Below, in pieces: positions 43,732 to 53,290 of a stretch of 64,000 nucleotides of DNA (the first letter of the stretch is position 1; every line of letters starts with the position of its first letter). Origin of the DNA: Bacteroidota bacterium (lineage in GTDB: Bacteria > Bacteroidota > Bacteroidia > Chitinophagales > Saprospiraceae); contig JASBVF010000020.1 in assembly GCA_030147525.1 (NCBI GenBank), positions 124,001 to 188,000 on the forward strand, given 5' to 3'. Made by a program: the position numbers and the translations under genes. The notes below the pieces were generated by a model. That model was not told where the DNA came from and did not search any database. It saw only the letters and a list, made by a program, of their open reading frames with translations.

Positions 43732-43826
43732 TTTTCATCCATCCTTTAACCCCTTGTTCTTGCTTTTATCTCAATTCGTTTTCTGTCATTTCCCTACCTT
43801 AGCGAGCTAACGAAAAATCCTGTTTT

Positions 43827-45335
43827 ATGAAAAAGATTGCATACACTCTCACACTACTTATGTTGCTCTGCAACATCCACATTTTTTCACAAAAAGATGA
43901 TGCCGCCAAAGCGGCAACCATGGAAATCGAACCGGCGCCGTCCGTCACGAAACACTCGCTGCGGTTGGCCAGTGGTAAAACGATCAACTACACGGCCACC
44001 ACAGGCTACACTGTTTTAAAAACAGAAGACGGCGAACCCCGTGCGAAAATCTTCTCCGTCGCCTACACGCTGGACGGCGTAACCGACCCGGCCAACCGGA
44101 CGATCACCTTCGCCTTCAACGGCGGGCCCGGCTCTTCCTCCGTCTGGCTGCACATGGGCGCATTGGGGCCGAAACGCATCGTGATGACGGACGAGGGCGG
44201 CGCCACTCCCCCACCCTACAAAGTCGTGGACAATGAATACTCCTGGCTCGAATACACCGACCTGGTTTTCATCGATCCCGTGATGACGGGCTACAGCCGC
44301 CCGGCGAAGGGCGTGGATAAAAAGGAATTCACCGGTTACGAAGAAGACCTGGAGTCGGTGGGCGAATTCATCCGGCTCTACACCAGCCGCAACGGACGCT
44401 GGAATTCGCCGAAATTCCTGGCTGGTGAAAGCTACGGCACCACCCGTGCCTGCGGACTTTCGGGTCACTTGCAGGATCGCTACGGGCTGTACCTCAACGG
44501 GCTGGTGCTCATTTCACACATCACCAACTTCCAGACGGCACGGTTTCAGATTGGCAACGACCTGCCTTACCCGCTGTTTCTGCCGACCTACGCCGCCACG
44601 GCATGGTATCACAAAAAACTGTCGCCGGAGTACAGTGATTTGAAAAAACTACTGGCTGAAGTTGAGACTTTCGCCATGAGCGAATACACCCTGGCGCTGA
44701 TGAAAGGTGACCGGCTAACGGAGGATGAGCGCAAGGGCATTGCCCAAAAACTGGCTCGCTACACCGGCCTTTCCGAGGATTTTGTGCTGCGGGCAAACCT
44801 GCGCCCGGTCATCCACAATTTCACCAAAGAACTGCGCCGGGACGAGGGTCTGACGGTAGGCCGCCTGGACAGCCGCTTCACCGGCTCGGATTACAACGGG
44901 ATTGGCGACAGCTATGAGTTTGACCCCAGCTACAACAAAGCCATTTACGGACCGTACACAATGGCCATCAATGACCATCTGAAGCGTTCGCTCAATTACT
45001 CCAATGATATTCCATATGAAATCCTGACCGGGCGGGTACGGCCCTGGAACTACGACAACGTGCAGAACGAATACCTCAATGTTGCAGAAACGCTGCGGCA
45101 GGCCATGCACAAAAACCCATACCTGAAAGTGCTGGTCTGCAACGGTTACTACGACCTGGCGACGCCCTACTTTGCAACGCAATACACGTTCGACCACATG
45201 TTTCTGGATGAAAAACTGAAAGGAAATATTTCGATGAAATACTACGAGGCCGGGCACATGATGTATATCCACAAGCCTTCGCTGGAGATAATGTCAAATG
45301 ACGTGAAGGAATTTTATGGGAAAAGCCTGAAATAA
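43827..45335 (+). CDS. Serine carboxypeptidase-like peptidase, S10 family
   Basis: A 502-residue exported peptidase with a signal peptide (about 1-22). The S10 alpha/beta-hydrolase features are clear: oxyanion-region 'FAFNGGPGSSSVWLHMGALGP', nucleophile Ser202 in 'GESYG', Asp443 in 'NGYYDLATPY' and His477 in 'EAGHMMYIHKPS'. These enzymes remove C-terminal residues from peptides at low pH. It may process peptides left by the secreted metalloprotease. It is followed by an inverted repeat ACACCTGGGAAA (45341-45352) / TTTCCCAGGTGT (45412-45423). The gene stands alone. Confidence 0.93.
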   Translation: MKKIAYTLTLLMLLCNIHIFSQKDDAAKAATMEIEPAPSVTKHSLRLASGKTINYTATTGYTVLKTEDGEPRAKIFSVAYTLDGVTDPANRTITFAFNGGPGSSSVWLHMGALGPKRIVMTDEGGATPPPYKVVDNEYSWLEYTDLVFIDPVMTGYSRPAKGVDKKEFTGYEEDLESVGEFIRLYTSRNGRWNSPKFLAGESYGTTRACGLSGHLQDRYGLYLNGLVLISHITNFQTARFQIGNDLPYPLFLPTYAATAWYHKKLSPEYSDLKKLLAEVETFAMSEYTLALMKGDRLTEDERKGIAQKLARYTGLSEDFVLRANLRPVIHNFTKELRRDEGLTVGRLDSRFTGSDYNGIGDSYEFDPSYNKAIYGPYTMAINDHLKRSLNYSNDIPYEILTGRVRPWNYDNVQNEYLNVAETLRQAMHKNPYLKVLVCNGYYDLATPYFATQYTFDHMFLDEKLKGNISMKYYEAGHMMYIHKPSLEIMSNDVKEFYGKSLK

Positions 45336-45881
45336 AAAAAACACCTGGGAAACATTGGGCGAGCTTTTTCAATTGACAAAAGTGGAGAAATATGGTTTTA
45401 GGAGTTGATTATTTCCCAGGTGTATTCAAAAATTGGAGTTTCAGGGTAGTCCTGTAATGGGGTTTTGGTAAATCATTTGGCCATTCGGTTTTACAGGATA
45501 CTGAGGTAACTTACTAAACTGCTCTCATTTGGCAATTTGCATTTTTGGTTTTCCAGGGTTTCGTTTTTTGGACAATGCTGCAAGGATTAAACAAGGGGAT
45601 ATCTACTTCAAAAATTTGCAGCTGTTAAATTTTAATTTTTCAGGAATCTTTAGATGGTCACCCTCGTCAGAGTGAACTTAAAACGTCAGAGAGCGCATTT
45701 TCTGTTTTGAGGTAATAAGCTGGATAAACTGACAATGCAAAGATCGACATAGTTTTACGGCCAAACAATCCAACAAAAGTTGGATTTTTCAACTCAAAAT
45801 GGATGATCGTATCCCCCATCCGGGGGATAAACAGGGGGAAGAAAGCATAAAACAGAGAAATTTAAAAAGGAAAGCAACTTT
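45336..45881. other. 546-bp intergenic region with inverted repeats
   Basis: No gene is supported. Contents: the long-loop inverted repeat at 45341-45352/45412-45423, the palindrome AATCCAAC-AAAA-GTTGGATT at 45767-45786 and a perfect hairpin ATCCCCC-ATCC-GGGGGAT at 45811-45828 that follows the histidine kinase stop but has no T-run. Confidence 0.6.
45767..45786. promoter_or_regulatory. Operator-like palindrome AATCCAAC/GTTGGATT
   Basis: An 8-bp perfect inverted repeat with an AAAA spacer, downstream of the kinase gene. The 11-mer GTTGGATTTTT that starts in its right arm (45779-45789) recurs exactly at 49308-49318 in the promoter region of the response regulator encoded at the other end of the module. 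Confidence 0.4.
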
Positions 45882-48800
45882 TCAGAACTGTTTTTCCTGT
45901 AGGTTTAAATAAAATGAGACTTGTGTTCCTCTATTGCTCGTCTTAAATCGGGTCTCCCCCTGAATGTCAAGCATCCGGGCTTGCATATTCAAAAGCCCGT
46001 TGCCGGTTGATGCCAGCAAAAGTTGGGGGTCAAACCCTTTTCCATTGTCTTTGACAGAAATCAGCAAGACTCCTTCTTCTATGGAAAAGTCTACTGCGAC
46101 TTTTGTTGCTTCAGCATGTTTCAGCGTGTTGTTCAACGCTTCTTTGAAGGCAAGAAATAAGGTTCTCCGGTATTCACCGCTGATCATAAAATCAGGAATG
46201 TGTTCAGGGATGCTTACGTGATAATCAATTCCTGCATTGTCCAAAAGTTCGAGTGCATATTGATTCATGTAAGAAATCAGGCTGGCCAACGAGTCGTTGC
46301 TGGAGTTTACAGTCCAAATCACTTCCCGGATTTTACCGGAAAGCTCCCTTGACGCAGAGTTAATTTTTGACAAATCGGTTTTCAGCTCCTCCTTCGTATC
46401 TTTATAGCCGGCAATCTCCGTTAGTAAGCTTAGGGCAGAAAGCCCTGACCCCAGATCGTCGTGCACGTCTCTGGCTATGCGTTGCCGTTCAGATTCTAAG
46501 GCCCGGCGTTTTTCTGCCTCTCTTTGCTCAGTTTCCATCCGTTTGTTTCGCCGGTACTGAACGTATGCCATACCAAGTGCCAGAATAGCGAGACCTACCA
46601 ATACATAAAACATGGGAGTTTGGGTGAATGGCGGTTCAATAACAAGGGCTATGCTTTGAATATTGCTCCAAATCCCGTCGGAATTCGATGCCATAATACT
46701 GAAAGTGTAGCTTCCCGGAGGTATTCTGGCGTAACGGGCAAAATTATCTACGCCTGCTTCTACCCAATCCGGATCGTAGCCTTCCATTTTATACCTGAAT
46801 TTTGTAGATAAAGGCTGACTATACTCCAGAGCCGCAAAATTGAATGACAACGTATTTCTCTGAAAATCAAGTCTCAGGCTTTTTATTTCTGAAGGATTTA
46901 CAGCTCCTGTCAAATCACAAACCAGGCTTGAGTCCTCCTGGTCATTGATCAGTATTTGTGTGATAGCGGGATGTGCCGGCACGCTTATCGGCTTAATTTT
47001 GTCAGGATAAAACGCCGTGATGCCGTCAGTCGAACCGAACATCAATTGCCCGTCTTTCCGCTTTACAACGGCAAAAGCATTAAACTGCAAAGCAGAAACC
47101 CCATCCGTTATGCCGTAATTATTAAAACTTATCCTTCGGGGATCAAAGGAAGATATCCCTCTTCCGGTTCCAATCCATATCTTGCCTTCATTATCGGTCA
47201 ACAAAGAATAATTAACAGATGAGGCAAGACCATCTTTCTCATTGTAAAGCGTATAATCAAATTTGCCATTGTTCAGGGTCAGGTGTGCAAGCCCGAAACT
47301 ATTGGCAACCCAGATAGATGGATCGCCGGGCCGCTCGGCAAATGATGTAGATCTCCCCTGAAGGGGTATCTTTTGAAAAACCCTGAAATCTTGGTTAGGC
47401 TCCATAACCCACAGCTCAGTCAGTGATGCGCAGGCAAATAATCGTCCATTACTGTCTTCCCAAAGGGATACAAACGTAAATTTTCGATCAACCTGCTTTA
47501 TTTCCTCAACGTAAAATTTATTCCCGGGCAGCTCTTTTAATTCAAACAAACCACCTTTATAAGCTGAAAGAATGATCTTTCCGTTTCGCAACTGACAGCC
47601 ATCCAGATAGACTTCTGTAAGCTCTGGCACAGCGATTAGTTTTTCCTTATCGGGAAGCCAAACAGAAATTCCTGAATAGCCCAAAACCCATATCCTTTTT
47701 TTAGAATCCCTGAAAAATTTTACAATATTGGTAAGTTGCCCCTCAGGTGCCGGATTATCTGTTTTTTCAACAAATCTGTATGCTTGTTTTTCTACATTAT
47801 ATATGGTTATTCCTTTTAAATTAGTACCGCTCCATATTTGCCCGTTTTCGTCTTCTATCATCGTCCTGACATCAAAACTAAGCCGTCCTTTCAGGGTGGA
47901 ATCTCCCGGTTTAATGATTTTGAATTTTTGTTTATCAGGATGAAAAAAATCAACGCCAAGATTATCAAAACTAACCCAAACTCCCCCATCTGAATCTACA
48001 AATATTGCATCAGGATCATTGTTCGACAAACTGTTCGGATTAGTTGGAGAAGCTGAATATTGTTCGACAAATCGCTTCTCCGACACACTGAAAACCATTA
48101 ACCCCTTTCCCTTTATCGGGGCTAATATTTTATCTTTATTCAACCAGGCTATCGAAGCACATAGCTCTGACTTTACCGATTCAGAGGTATGAAAAAACTG
48201 CAACTTGTCTTGATGAGGCTGATAAAGTGCAAGCCCGGAAGTAGTTGCCAGCCATATATTATCGCCGTCAGGAAGTGCTTTTCTGATCAATGCCGGTTGT
48301 GCGGAATCTTCGCCAAGTTTGAATGCAGAACCGGTCATTTCACCATCTTCATAGTCCACCATAAATATGCCGGGAGTTCGAAATCCCAGATATAAAGCCT
48401 GTTTTATAACTCCGTTTGAATCCGTAACCGCTGTCACTCTGAGTACATCCTGCTTAAAACTATGCTTGTAAATAAACTTCTTGGTGGGAATATGAAAATG
48501 GTACAACCACTTTGAATCGACTATGACCCACAAATTCTCATTATCATCCAGGTGAAATATATAGAAGAACTGAAGATTTACGCCGTTCTCCGCTTTCGGA
48601 ACATAATGATAAAATTTATCCTGCTTACGGTCATAATAGTTCAGACCTTCAAATGTGGCAAACCATAAATTACGGTCCTTCGTTTCAACGATATCGCCCT
48701 GAACTATCTGACCGAAGACAGAGGTGGAGTCCTCGGGGTCGTACCTGTAAACCTTTACCTGCTTTCCGTCATAACGATTAAGCCCGTCTAGAGAGCTAAG

Positions 48801-48962
48801 CCAAATGAAACCCTTTGAATCTTTATAGAGAAAATGATTGGTGCCCTGCGAAAGCCCTTCTTCCGCAGTCAAATGGTGAAAATAGGGGCCTGTGTTCTGC
48901 GCAGGCAGAACAACCGCAAATAAGAAAAACAGTACAACGCAAAAGATTTTTCTTCCTGGCAT
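45882..48962 (-). CDS. Propeller sensor histidine kinase, LytS/NarX (HisKA_3) type
   Basis: A 1026-residue membrane kinase. A signal peptide (1-21) precedes about fourteen two-component-propeller repeats ('DSKGFIWLSSLDGLNRYDGK', 'DNEGKIWIGTGRGISSFDP' and relatives), a Y_Y_Y beta domain ('FAALEYSQPLSTKFRYKMEGYDPDW'), one membrane helix (about 780-800) and a cytoplasmic kinase: H-box 'ERQRIARDVHDDLGSGLSAL' with His834 and an ATPase domain with 'ALNNTLKHAEATKV' and 'DNGKGFDPQLL'. The propeller is expected in the periplasm, where it senses ligands. A small protein gene lies four bases upstream, and a NarL-type regulator is divergent, its likely partner. Confidence 0.93.
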   Translation of the reverse strand: MPGRKIFCVVLFFLFAVVLPAQNTGPYFHHLTAEEGLSQGTNHFLYKDSKGFIWLSSLDGLNRYDGKQVKVYRYDPEDSTSVFGQIVQGDIVETKDRNLWFATFEGLNYYDRKQDKFYHYVPKAENGVNLQFFYIFHLDDNENLWVIVDSKWLYHFHIPTKKFIYKHSFKQDVLRVTAVTDSNGVIKQALYLGFRTPGIFMVDYEDGEMTGSAFKLGEDSAQPALIRKALPDGDNIWLATTSGLALYQPHQDKLQFFHTSESVKSELCASIAWLNKDKILAPIKGKGLMVFSVSEKRFVEQYSASPTNPNSLSNNDPDAIFVDSDGGVWVSFDNLGVDFFHPDKQKFKIIKPGDSTLKGRLSFDVRTMIEDENGQIWSGTNLKGITIYNVEKQAYRFVEKTDNPAPEGQLTNIVKFFRDSKKRIWVLGYSGISVWLPDKEKLIAVPELTEVYLDGCQLRNGKIILSAYKGGLFELKELPGNKFYVEEIKQVDRKFTFVSLWEDSNGRLFACASLTELWVMEPNQDFRVFQKIPLQGRSTSFAERPGDPSIWVANSFGLAHLTLNNGKFDYTLYNEKDGLASSVNYSLLTDNEGKIWIGTGRGISSFDPRRISFNNYGITDGVSALQFNAFAVVKRKDGQLMFGSTDGITAFYPDKIKPISVPAHPAITQILINDQEDSSLVCDLTGAVNPSEIKSLRLDFQRNTLSFNFAALEYSQPLSTKFRYKMEGYDPDWVEAGVDNFARYARIPPGSYTFSIMASNSDGIWSNIQSIALVIEPPFTQTPMFYVLVGLAILALGMAYVQYRRNKRMETEQREAEKRRALESERQRIARDVHDDLGSGLSALSLLTEIAGYKDTKEELKTDLSKINSASRELSGKIREVIWTVNSSNDSLASLISYMNQYALELLDNAGIDYHVSIPEHIPDFMISGEYRRTLFLAFKEALNNTLKHAEATKVAVDFSIEEGVLLISVKDNGKGFDPQLLLASTGNGLLNMQARMLDIQGETRFKTSNRGTQVSFYLNLQEKQF

Positions 48963-48965
48963 AGC

Positions 48966-49241
48966 TTACTCCTGACAATAAGGTGGACAAGGCAGCGAGG
49001 CACTTTGAAATTGCTTTGAACTGCTTGGATTTCCGTCCGTACCCAATTCCGCAATCACTAACCTATTTAAAGTACCATTATCAGAACCCTCCCCTTCGAA
49101 GAAAAGAACCACCTGAGAACTTGTCACTGTATTTAAAAAATTGATCAAATCAGTTTTGTTAAGTTCTACAACAGGTAAATCCGGATCACTCAGGGTAGTT
49201 GCTGATAATCTAATGCTGTTAACCTTTTTTGGTGAGGCCAT
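48966..49241 (-). CDS. Small protein leading the kinase gene, unknown family
   Basis: A 91-residue protein with no signal peptide or membrane helix. The N terminus is basic ('MASPKKVNSIRLSATTL'), the middle resembles a small alpha/beta unit ('LNKTDLINFLNTVTSSQVVLFFEGEGSDNG'), and the end is a flexible Ser-rich tail closing in 'SLPCPPYCQE'. Its stop is only three bases before the ATG of the propeller kinase, so the two are almost surely co-translated. No family was recognised. It could be a kinase partner, or a precursor peptide with a short C-terminal CPPYC-type core; neither is shown. Confidence 0.7.
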   Translation of the reverse strand: MASPKKVNSIRLSATTLSDPDLPVVELNKTDLINFLNTVTSSQVVLFFEGEGSDNGTLNRLVIAELGTDGNPSSSKQFQSASLPCPPYCQE

Positions 49242-49405
49242 ATTACTTGAGGTTTAAGTTTTGGCCAAATGTAGCGCTAATTCCTTACAGGTTTACATCC
49301 CCCTTTTGTTGGATTTTTATCTAATTCTTCATAAAAAGATTGCGAATAGCACCCTTCTTTTCTTTATTTGTGCTGCCTTTTACAAAAATGCCAAATAAAA
49401 CTATT

Positions 49406-50044
49406 ATGAACGTTATCCAGATTTCAATTATTGAGGATGTTGATGAGTATCGAAATGCTCTTCAGATCATGTTGAATGCCACCCCGGGATTCAACTGTGA
49501 TCACACTTACCCTAACGGCGAAACTGCCATCAGGGCCATCCCCGCACATCAGCCGGACATTGTTCTGGTCGATATTAACCTGCCTGGCATAAGCGGTATT
49601 CAGGTGATGGAACGTTTGAAAAAAGATTACCCTAAGATCCAGTATATGGTACTCACCGTATTTGAAGATGACGACAAAATTTTCAATGCCCTCTCAGCCG
49701 GAGCAAGCGGTTATCTGCTCAAAAGCACACCTCCCGGAAAAATTATGGAAGCTATACGGGAACTGCACGACGGAGGCTCTCCCATGAGTGCCCAGATTGC
49801 ACGAAAAGTAGTAGCCTCTTTCCGCCAGCCCACCAAGGAAATCGCCAATCCCTATGAGCAAATGCTGACGCTGCGGGAGAAAGAAGTCCTTGAACTGCTC
49901 TCCAAAGGAAAGCTCTACAAGCAAATTGCCGTGGAACTTGCCGTCTCGCTCGAAACCGTGAAATCTCACTGCCACAATATCTACGAAAAACTGCACGTCA
50001 CTACCAAAATGGAAGCCATTAATAAGGTTTTCCCCAGAGGGTAA
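49406..50044 (+). CDS. NarL/LuxR-type response regulator
   Basis: A 212-residue regulator: receiver domain with acidic residues 'IIEDVDEYRN', phosphoacceptor Asp56 ('DIVLVDINLPG') and the late Lys in 'GYLLKSTPPG'; then a LuxR-type helix-turn-helix with 'LTLREKEVLELLSKGKLYKQIAVELAVSLETVKSHCHNIYEKL'. It is divergent from the small protein gene and the LytS/NarX-type kinase, the usual partner class of NarL regulators. The start at 49406 matches the receiver fold; ATG codons at 49388 and 49340 lie upstream in frame. The word GTTGGATTTTT upstream may be a binding half-site. Confidence 0.93.
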   Translation: MNVIQISIIEDVDEYRNALQIMLNATPGFNCDHTYPNGETAIRAIPAHQPDIVLVDINLPGISGIQVMERLKKDYPKIQYMVLTVFEDDDKIFNALSAGASGYLLKSTPPGKIMEAIRELHDGGSPMSAQIARKVVASFRQPTKEIANPYEQMLTLREKEVLELLSKGKLYKQIAVELAVSLETVKSHCHNIYEKLHVTTKMEAINKVFPRG

Positions 50045-50112
50045 TTTGCAATTGAATTGTTCATTTTTGTTGAAACCCCGTCAAACTTTCTCAAATTTGC
50101 CGGTAAATTCGA

Positions 50113-50144
50113 GTGTTTGCGTGTTTGTGTGTTTGGGTGTTTGT
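50113..50144. repeat. Four tandem copies of the octamer GTGTTTGN
   Basis: GTGTTTGC, GTGTTTGT, GTGTTTGG and GTGTTTGT follow each other without a gap, 89 bases before the mutase start. It may be a binding-site cluster or simple-sequence slippage. Confidence 0.7.
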
Positions 50145-50232
50145 GAAGATTGAATGTCAATCACTTACTGCCTGCGCAACTCGCCTGACCGCCGGACAGA
50201 AAATCTCTGTACCGGTCCGTAAAATCAACAAA

Positions 50233-52365
50233 ATGAACCGCCCTGACTTTTCTAAAATTAAATTTGATGAAAACGCTGCCAGCAGCTTGCAGCAGGCAGC
50301 CAGCAACCAACAGGATCACACACATCTCACAGCAGAAAAGATAGAAATACCTTCCCGTTTTTCACCTCAACTTTTTGAGCATCAGCAATTTGTTGCAGGC
50401 ATCCCGCCCTACCTCGGCGGCCCCTACAGCACGATGTATGCTACCCGCCCGTGGACGATCAGGCAATATGCCGGCTTTTCCACAGCCAGGGAAAGCAACG
50501 CATTTTACCGCCGAAACCTGGCGCAGGGTCAAAAAGGGCTCTCCGTCGCTTTCGACCTGGCCACGCACCGGGGCTACGACAGCGACCACCCACGGGTAAG
50601 CGGCGATGTAGGGATGGCCGGCGTTGCCATCGATTCGGTGGAGGATATGAAAATCCTTTTCGATCAGATTCCGCTGAGCGAAATGTCCGTATCCATGACC
50701 ATGAACGGGGCCGTCATTCCGGTCATGGCGTTTTACATTGTAGCTGCGGAGGAGCAGGGTGTAACGCCGGAGCAGTTGAGCGGAACCATCCAGAATGACA
50801 TTTTGAAAGAATTTATGGTGCGCAATACCTTCATCTACCCTCCACAGTCCAGCATGCGCATCGTGGGCGATATTTTCAAATACACTGCGGCGCATATGCC
50901 CAAGTTCAACTCGATCAGTGTCAGCGGCTACCACATGCACGAAGCCGGGGCGCCCGCCGATATCGAACTTGCCTATACCCTGGCTGACGGACTGGAGTAT
51001 CTCCGAACCGGCATTGCCGCCGGATTGGATGTGGATGACTTCGCTCCCCGGATTTCCTTTTTCTGGGCCATCGGCATGAATCATTTTATGGAAATCGCCA
51101 AACTGCGGGCAGGGCGTTTGTTGTGGTCAAAAATTGTGAAACAATTCAACCCGAAAAACAAAAAATCCATGGCCCTGCGCACCCACTGCCAGACCAGCGG
51201 ATGGAGCCTTACAGAACAAGACCCCTTTAACAACGTAGCCCGTACCTGCATCGAGGCCATGTCGGCTGTACTGGGAGGCACGCAGTCATTGCACACCAAT
51301 TCGCTGGACGAAGCCATCGCACTGCCCACCGATTTTTCAGCAAAAATTGCCCGTGACACGCAGCTTTTTATTCAAAAAGAAACCGGCGTCACCAAAGTCG
51401 TCGATCCCTGGGCGGGCAGCTATTATGTTGAATATTTAACCAAAAAACTGGCGGAACGGGCCTGGGCCCTCATCCAAGAAGTGGAAGAACTCGGCGGCAT
51501 GGCCAAAGCCATCGAAAAAGGCCTGCCCAAAATGCGCATCGAAGAAGCCGCCGCCCGCAAACAGGCCCGCATCGACAGCGGACAGGACAGAATCGTCGGC
51601 GTGAATATTTTTCAGGTAGATGAAGCCACAGAACTCGACATTTTAAAAGTTGAAAACTCCGTGGTGAGGGACGAGCAAATTGCCCGTTTGAAAAAAATAA
51701 AGGCCGAACGCAACGAGGCAGCCGTCCGGCAATCTCTGGAAATATTGTACCAAACAGCCCAATCGGGCAACAGCAACCTCCTCGCCGCAGCCGTGGAAGC
51801 GGCCCGCCACCGTGCTACCCTCGGCGAAATCAGCGACGCCATGGAGCGGGCTTTCGGGCGCTACACGCCCACCACACATTCCATCACGGGCGTTTATTCA
51901 AGTGAAATCAACATGGACGAAAGCTTCGAAAAAGCCCGCCGCATGGCCGACGAATTCGCAGAAGCAGAAGGCCGTCGCCCCCGCATCATGGTGGCAAAAC
52001 TCGGCCAGGACGGTCACGACCGTGGCGCCAAGATCATTGCTACCGGCTTTGCCGACCTCGGCTTCGACGTGGACATTGGCCCGCTTTTCCAAACGCCTGC
52101 TGAAGCAGCCAGACAAGCTGCCGAAAACGATGTTCACGTGCTGGGAATCAGCTCGCTGGCAGCCGGCCACCGAACGCTCGTACCTGAGACGATTGCTGAA
52201 TTGGAGCAATTGGGCAGGGGCGACATTTTCGTCGTCGTCGGAGGTGTGATTCCGGTGCAGGACTATGATTTTCTGTATAAAAAAGGCGTAACTGCGGTAT
52301 TCGGACCGGGAACGAAACTGGCAAATGCCGCCATCACTATTTTGGAAAAGTTGCAACACGCTTGA
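50233..52365 (+). CDS. Methylmalonyl-CoA mutase, large subunit
   Basis: A 710-residue adenosylcobalamin-dependent mutase interconverting methylmalonyl-CoA and succinyl-CoA. The N-terminal TIM-barrel has '[25 protein letters not shown]', '[19 protein letters not shown]', '[10 protein letters not shown]' and '[21 protein letters not shown]'; the C-terminal B12 domain has '[14 protein letters not shown]' with the cobalt-ligand His595 (DxHxxG) and 'GISSLAAGH'. This is the catalytic (large) subunit length. A small non-catalytic subunit is not adjacent, though many enzymes are homodimers. The ATG at 50233 is chosen because the 40 codons upstream cover a tandem octamer repeat. Confidence 0.96.
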   Translation: MNRPDFSKIKFDENAASSLQQAASNQQDHTHLTAEKIEIPSRFSPQLFEHQQFVAGIPPYLGGPYSTMYATRPWTIRQYAGFSTARESNAFYRRNLAQGQKGLSVAFDLATHRGYDSDHPRVSGDVGMAGVAIDSVEDMKILFDQIPLSEMSVSMTMNGAVIPVMAFYIVAAEEQGVTPEQLSGTIQNDILKEFMVRNTFIYPPQSSMRIVGDIFKYTAAHMPKFNSISVSGYHMHEAGAPADIELAYTLADGLEYLRTGIAAGLDVDDFAPRISFFWAIGMNHFMEIAKLRAGRLLWSKIVKQFNPKNKKSMALRTHCQTSGWSLTEQDPFNNVARTCIEAMSAVLGGTQSLHTNSLDEAIALPTDFSAKIARDTQLFIQKETGVTKVVDPWAGSYYVEYLTKKLAERAWALIQEVEELGGMAKAIEKGLPKMRIEEAAARKQARIDSGQDRIVGVNIFQVDEATELDILKVENSVVRDEQIARLKKIKAERNEAAVRQSLEILYQTAQSGNSNLLAAAVEAARHRATLGEISDAMERAFGRYTPTTHSITGVYSSEINMDESFEKARRMADEFAEAEGRRPRIMVAKLGQDGHDRGAKIIATGFADLGFDVDIGPLFQTPAEAARQAAENDVHVLGISSLAAGHRTLVPETIAELEQLGRGDIFVVVGGVIPVQDYDFLYKKGVTAVFGPGTKLANAAITILEKLQHA

Positions 52366-52388
52366 ATATGTCCGGCAGTTGCTGCTTT

Positions 52389-53126
52389 TTATTTCAACAA
52401 TTTCAATTGTTCTAAAAATGCCTTGCGATAGCTCCTGCCGATCGGGAGCTGTTCATTACCGACTTTCAGGTTGTTATCGGAAAGTTGGAGCGCATCAATC
52501 TTTGAGAGGTTGACAAAGTAGCTGCGGTGTATGCGTACGAAACTGGAATCCGGCAATTTCTCGCTCAGGGTCGTCATGGTGATCCGCAGCATGAATTTCC
52601 TTCCCTCGGTATGTAAAATCACATAATTACGGGCAGATTCTATATAAAGAATCTTCTTGACAGGCACCTTCTCAAGATGACTGTCTTTTTTAATGAAAAA
52701 GGAGTCCTTGAGTAAGAATCCTTCATCGTTCGCATCGCCAACGGGGACTTTCTGGCCAGCCAGGCTTCGTAGCGCCAGTTCTATCGAGCTGCGCAAGGTT
52801 AATTTTTCCACGGGCTTCACCAAAAAGCCGACAGCGTGCATATCCCGTGCTTTTTCGTAATAATCCTGCCGGGCGTGGGAGGTAATGAACAACACCGGAA
52901 TTTTCAAATTCTGGATCTCGGTAATGACTTCCAGCCCGTTAAGCGAGCCCTTTATGTCGATATCCATGAGGATGATGTCGGGTTGTTCCTCCTGTATCAA
53001 TGACAAAACTTCTTCCGAGTCATCCAGTACTTTTTGCACGACATAACCTATTTCCTCCACCAGCATGGACAGCTCGATGGCAAAAGAAATATCGTCTTCT
53101 ACAATCAATACCTGAAGGTTTAGCAT
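52389..53126 (-). CDS. LytTR-family response regulator
   Basis: A 245-residue regulator with a receiver domain (acidic 'IVEDD', phosphoacceptor Asp55 in 'IILMDIDIKGSLNG', Lys in 'GFLVKPVEK') and a C-terminal LytTR DNA-binding domain ('KILYIESARNYVILHTEGRKFMLRITMTTLSEKLPDSSFVRIHRSYFVNLSKID'). This AlgR/AgrA/LytR class binds DNA through a beta fold. The propeller kinase gene lies 164 bp upstream in the same direction, so they may form a pair, though kinases of that HisKA class usually partner with other regulators. Confidence 0.95.
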   Translation of the reverse strand: MLNLQVLIVEDDISFAIELSMLVEEIGYVVQKVLDDSEEVLSLIQEEQPDIILMDIDIKGSLNGLEVITEIQNLKIPVLFITSHARQDYYEKARDMHAVGFLVKPVEKLTLRSSIELALRSLAGQKVPVGDANDEGFLLKDSFFIKKDSHLEKVPVKKILYIESARNYVILHTEGRKFMLRITMTTLSEKLPDSSFVRIHRSYFVNLSKIDALQLSDNNLKVGNEQLPIGRSYRKAFLEQLKLLK

Positions 53127-53290
53127 GCAATATTCTTTTTCTGAAAAGGGTAAGGGTTTTCAACATCTCTTCCTCCTTTGCTTTCACGATTCAATATTGA
53201 CGGCTTTTTTTTTAACAAGCAAAAAAAAGATTTCCTTCTGCGCAGTTTCATAAAAAAAATAAACTCGCAGCAGGAACAACTCCCACTCAG

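Noticed and set aside
45811-45828. Terminator after the first propeller kinase
   Set aside because: The hairpin is perfect but lacks any T-run on the strand that matters, so it is listed only as a structural element.
50362-51084. 240-codon minus-strand frame inside the mutase gene
   Set aside because: Antisense shadow of the catalytic barrel of methylmalonyl-CoA mutase.
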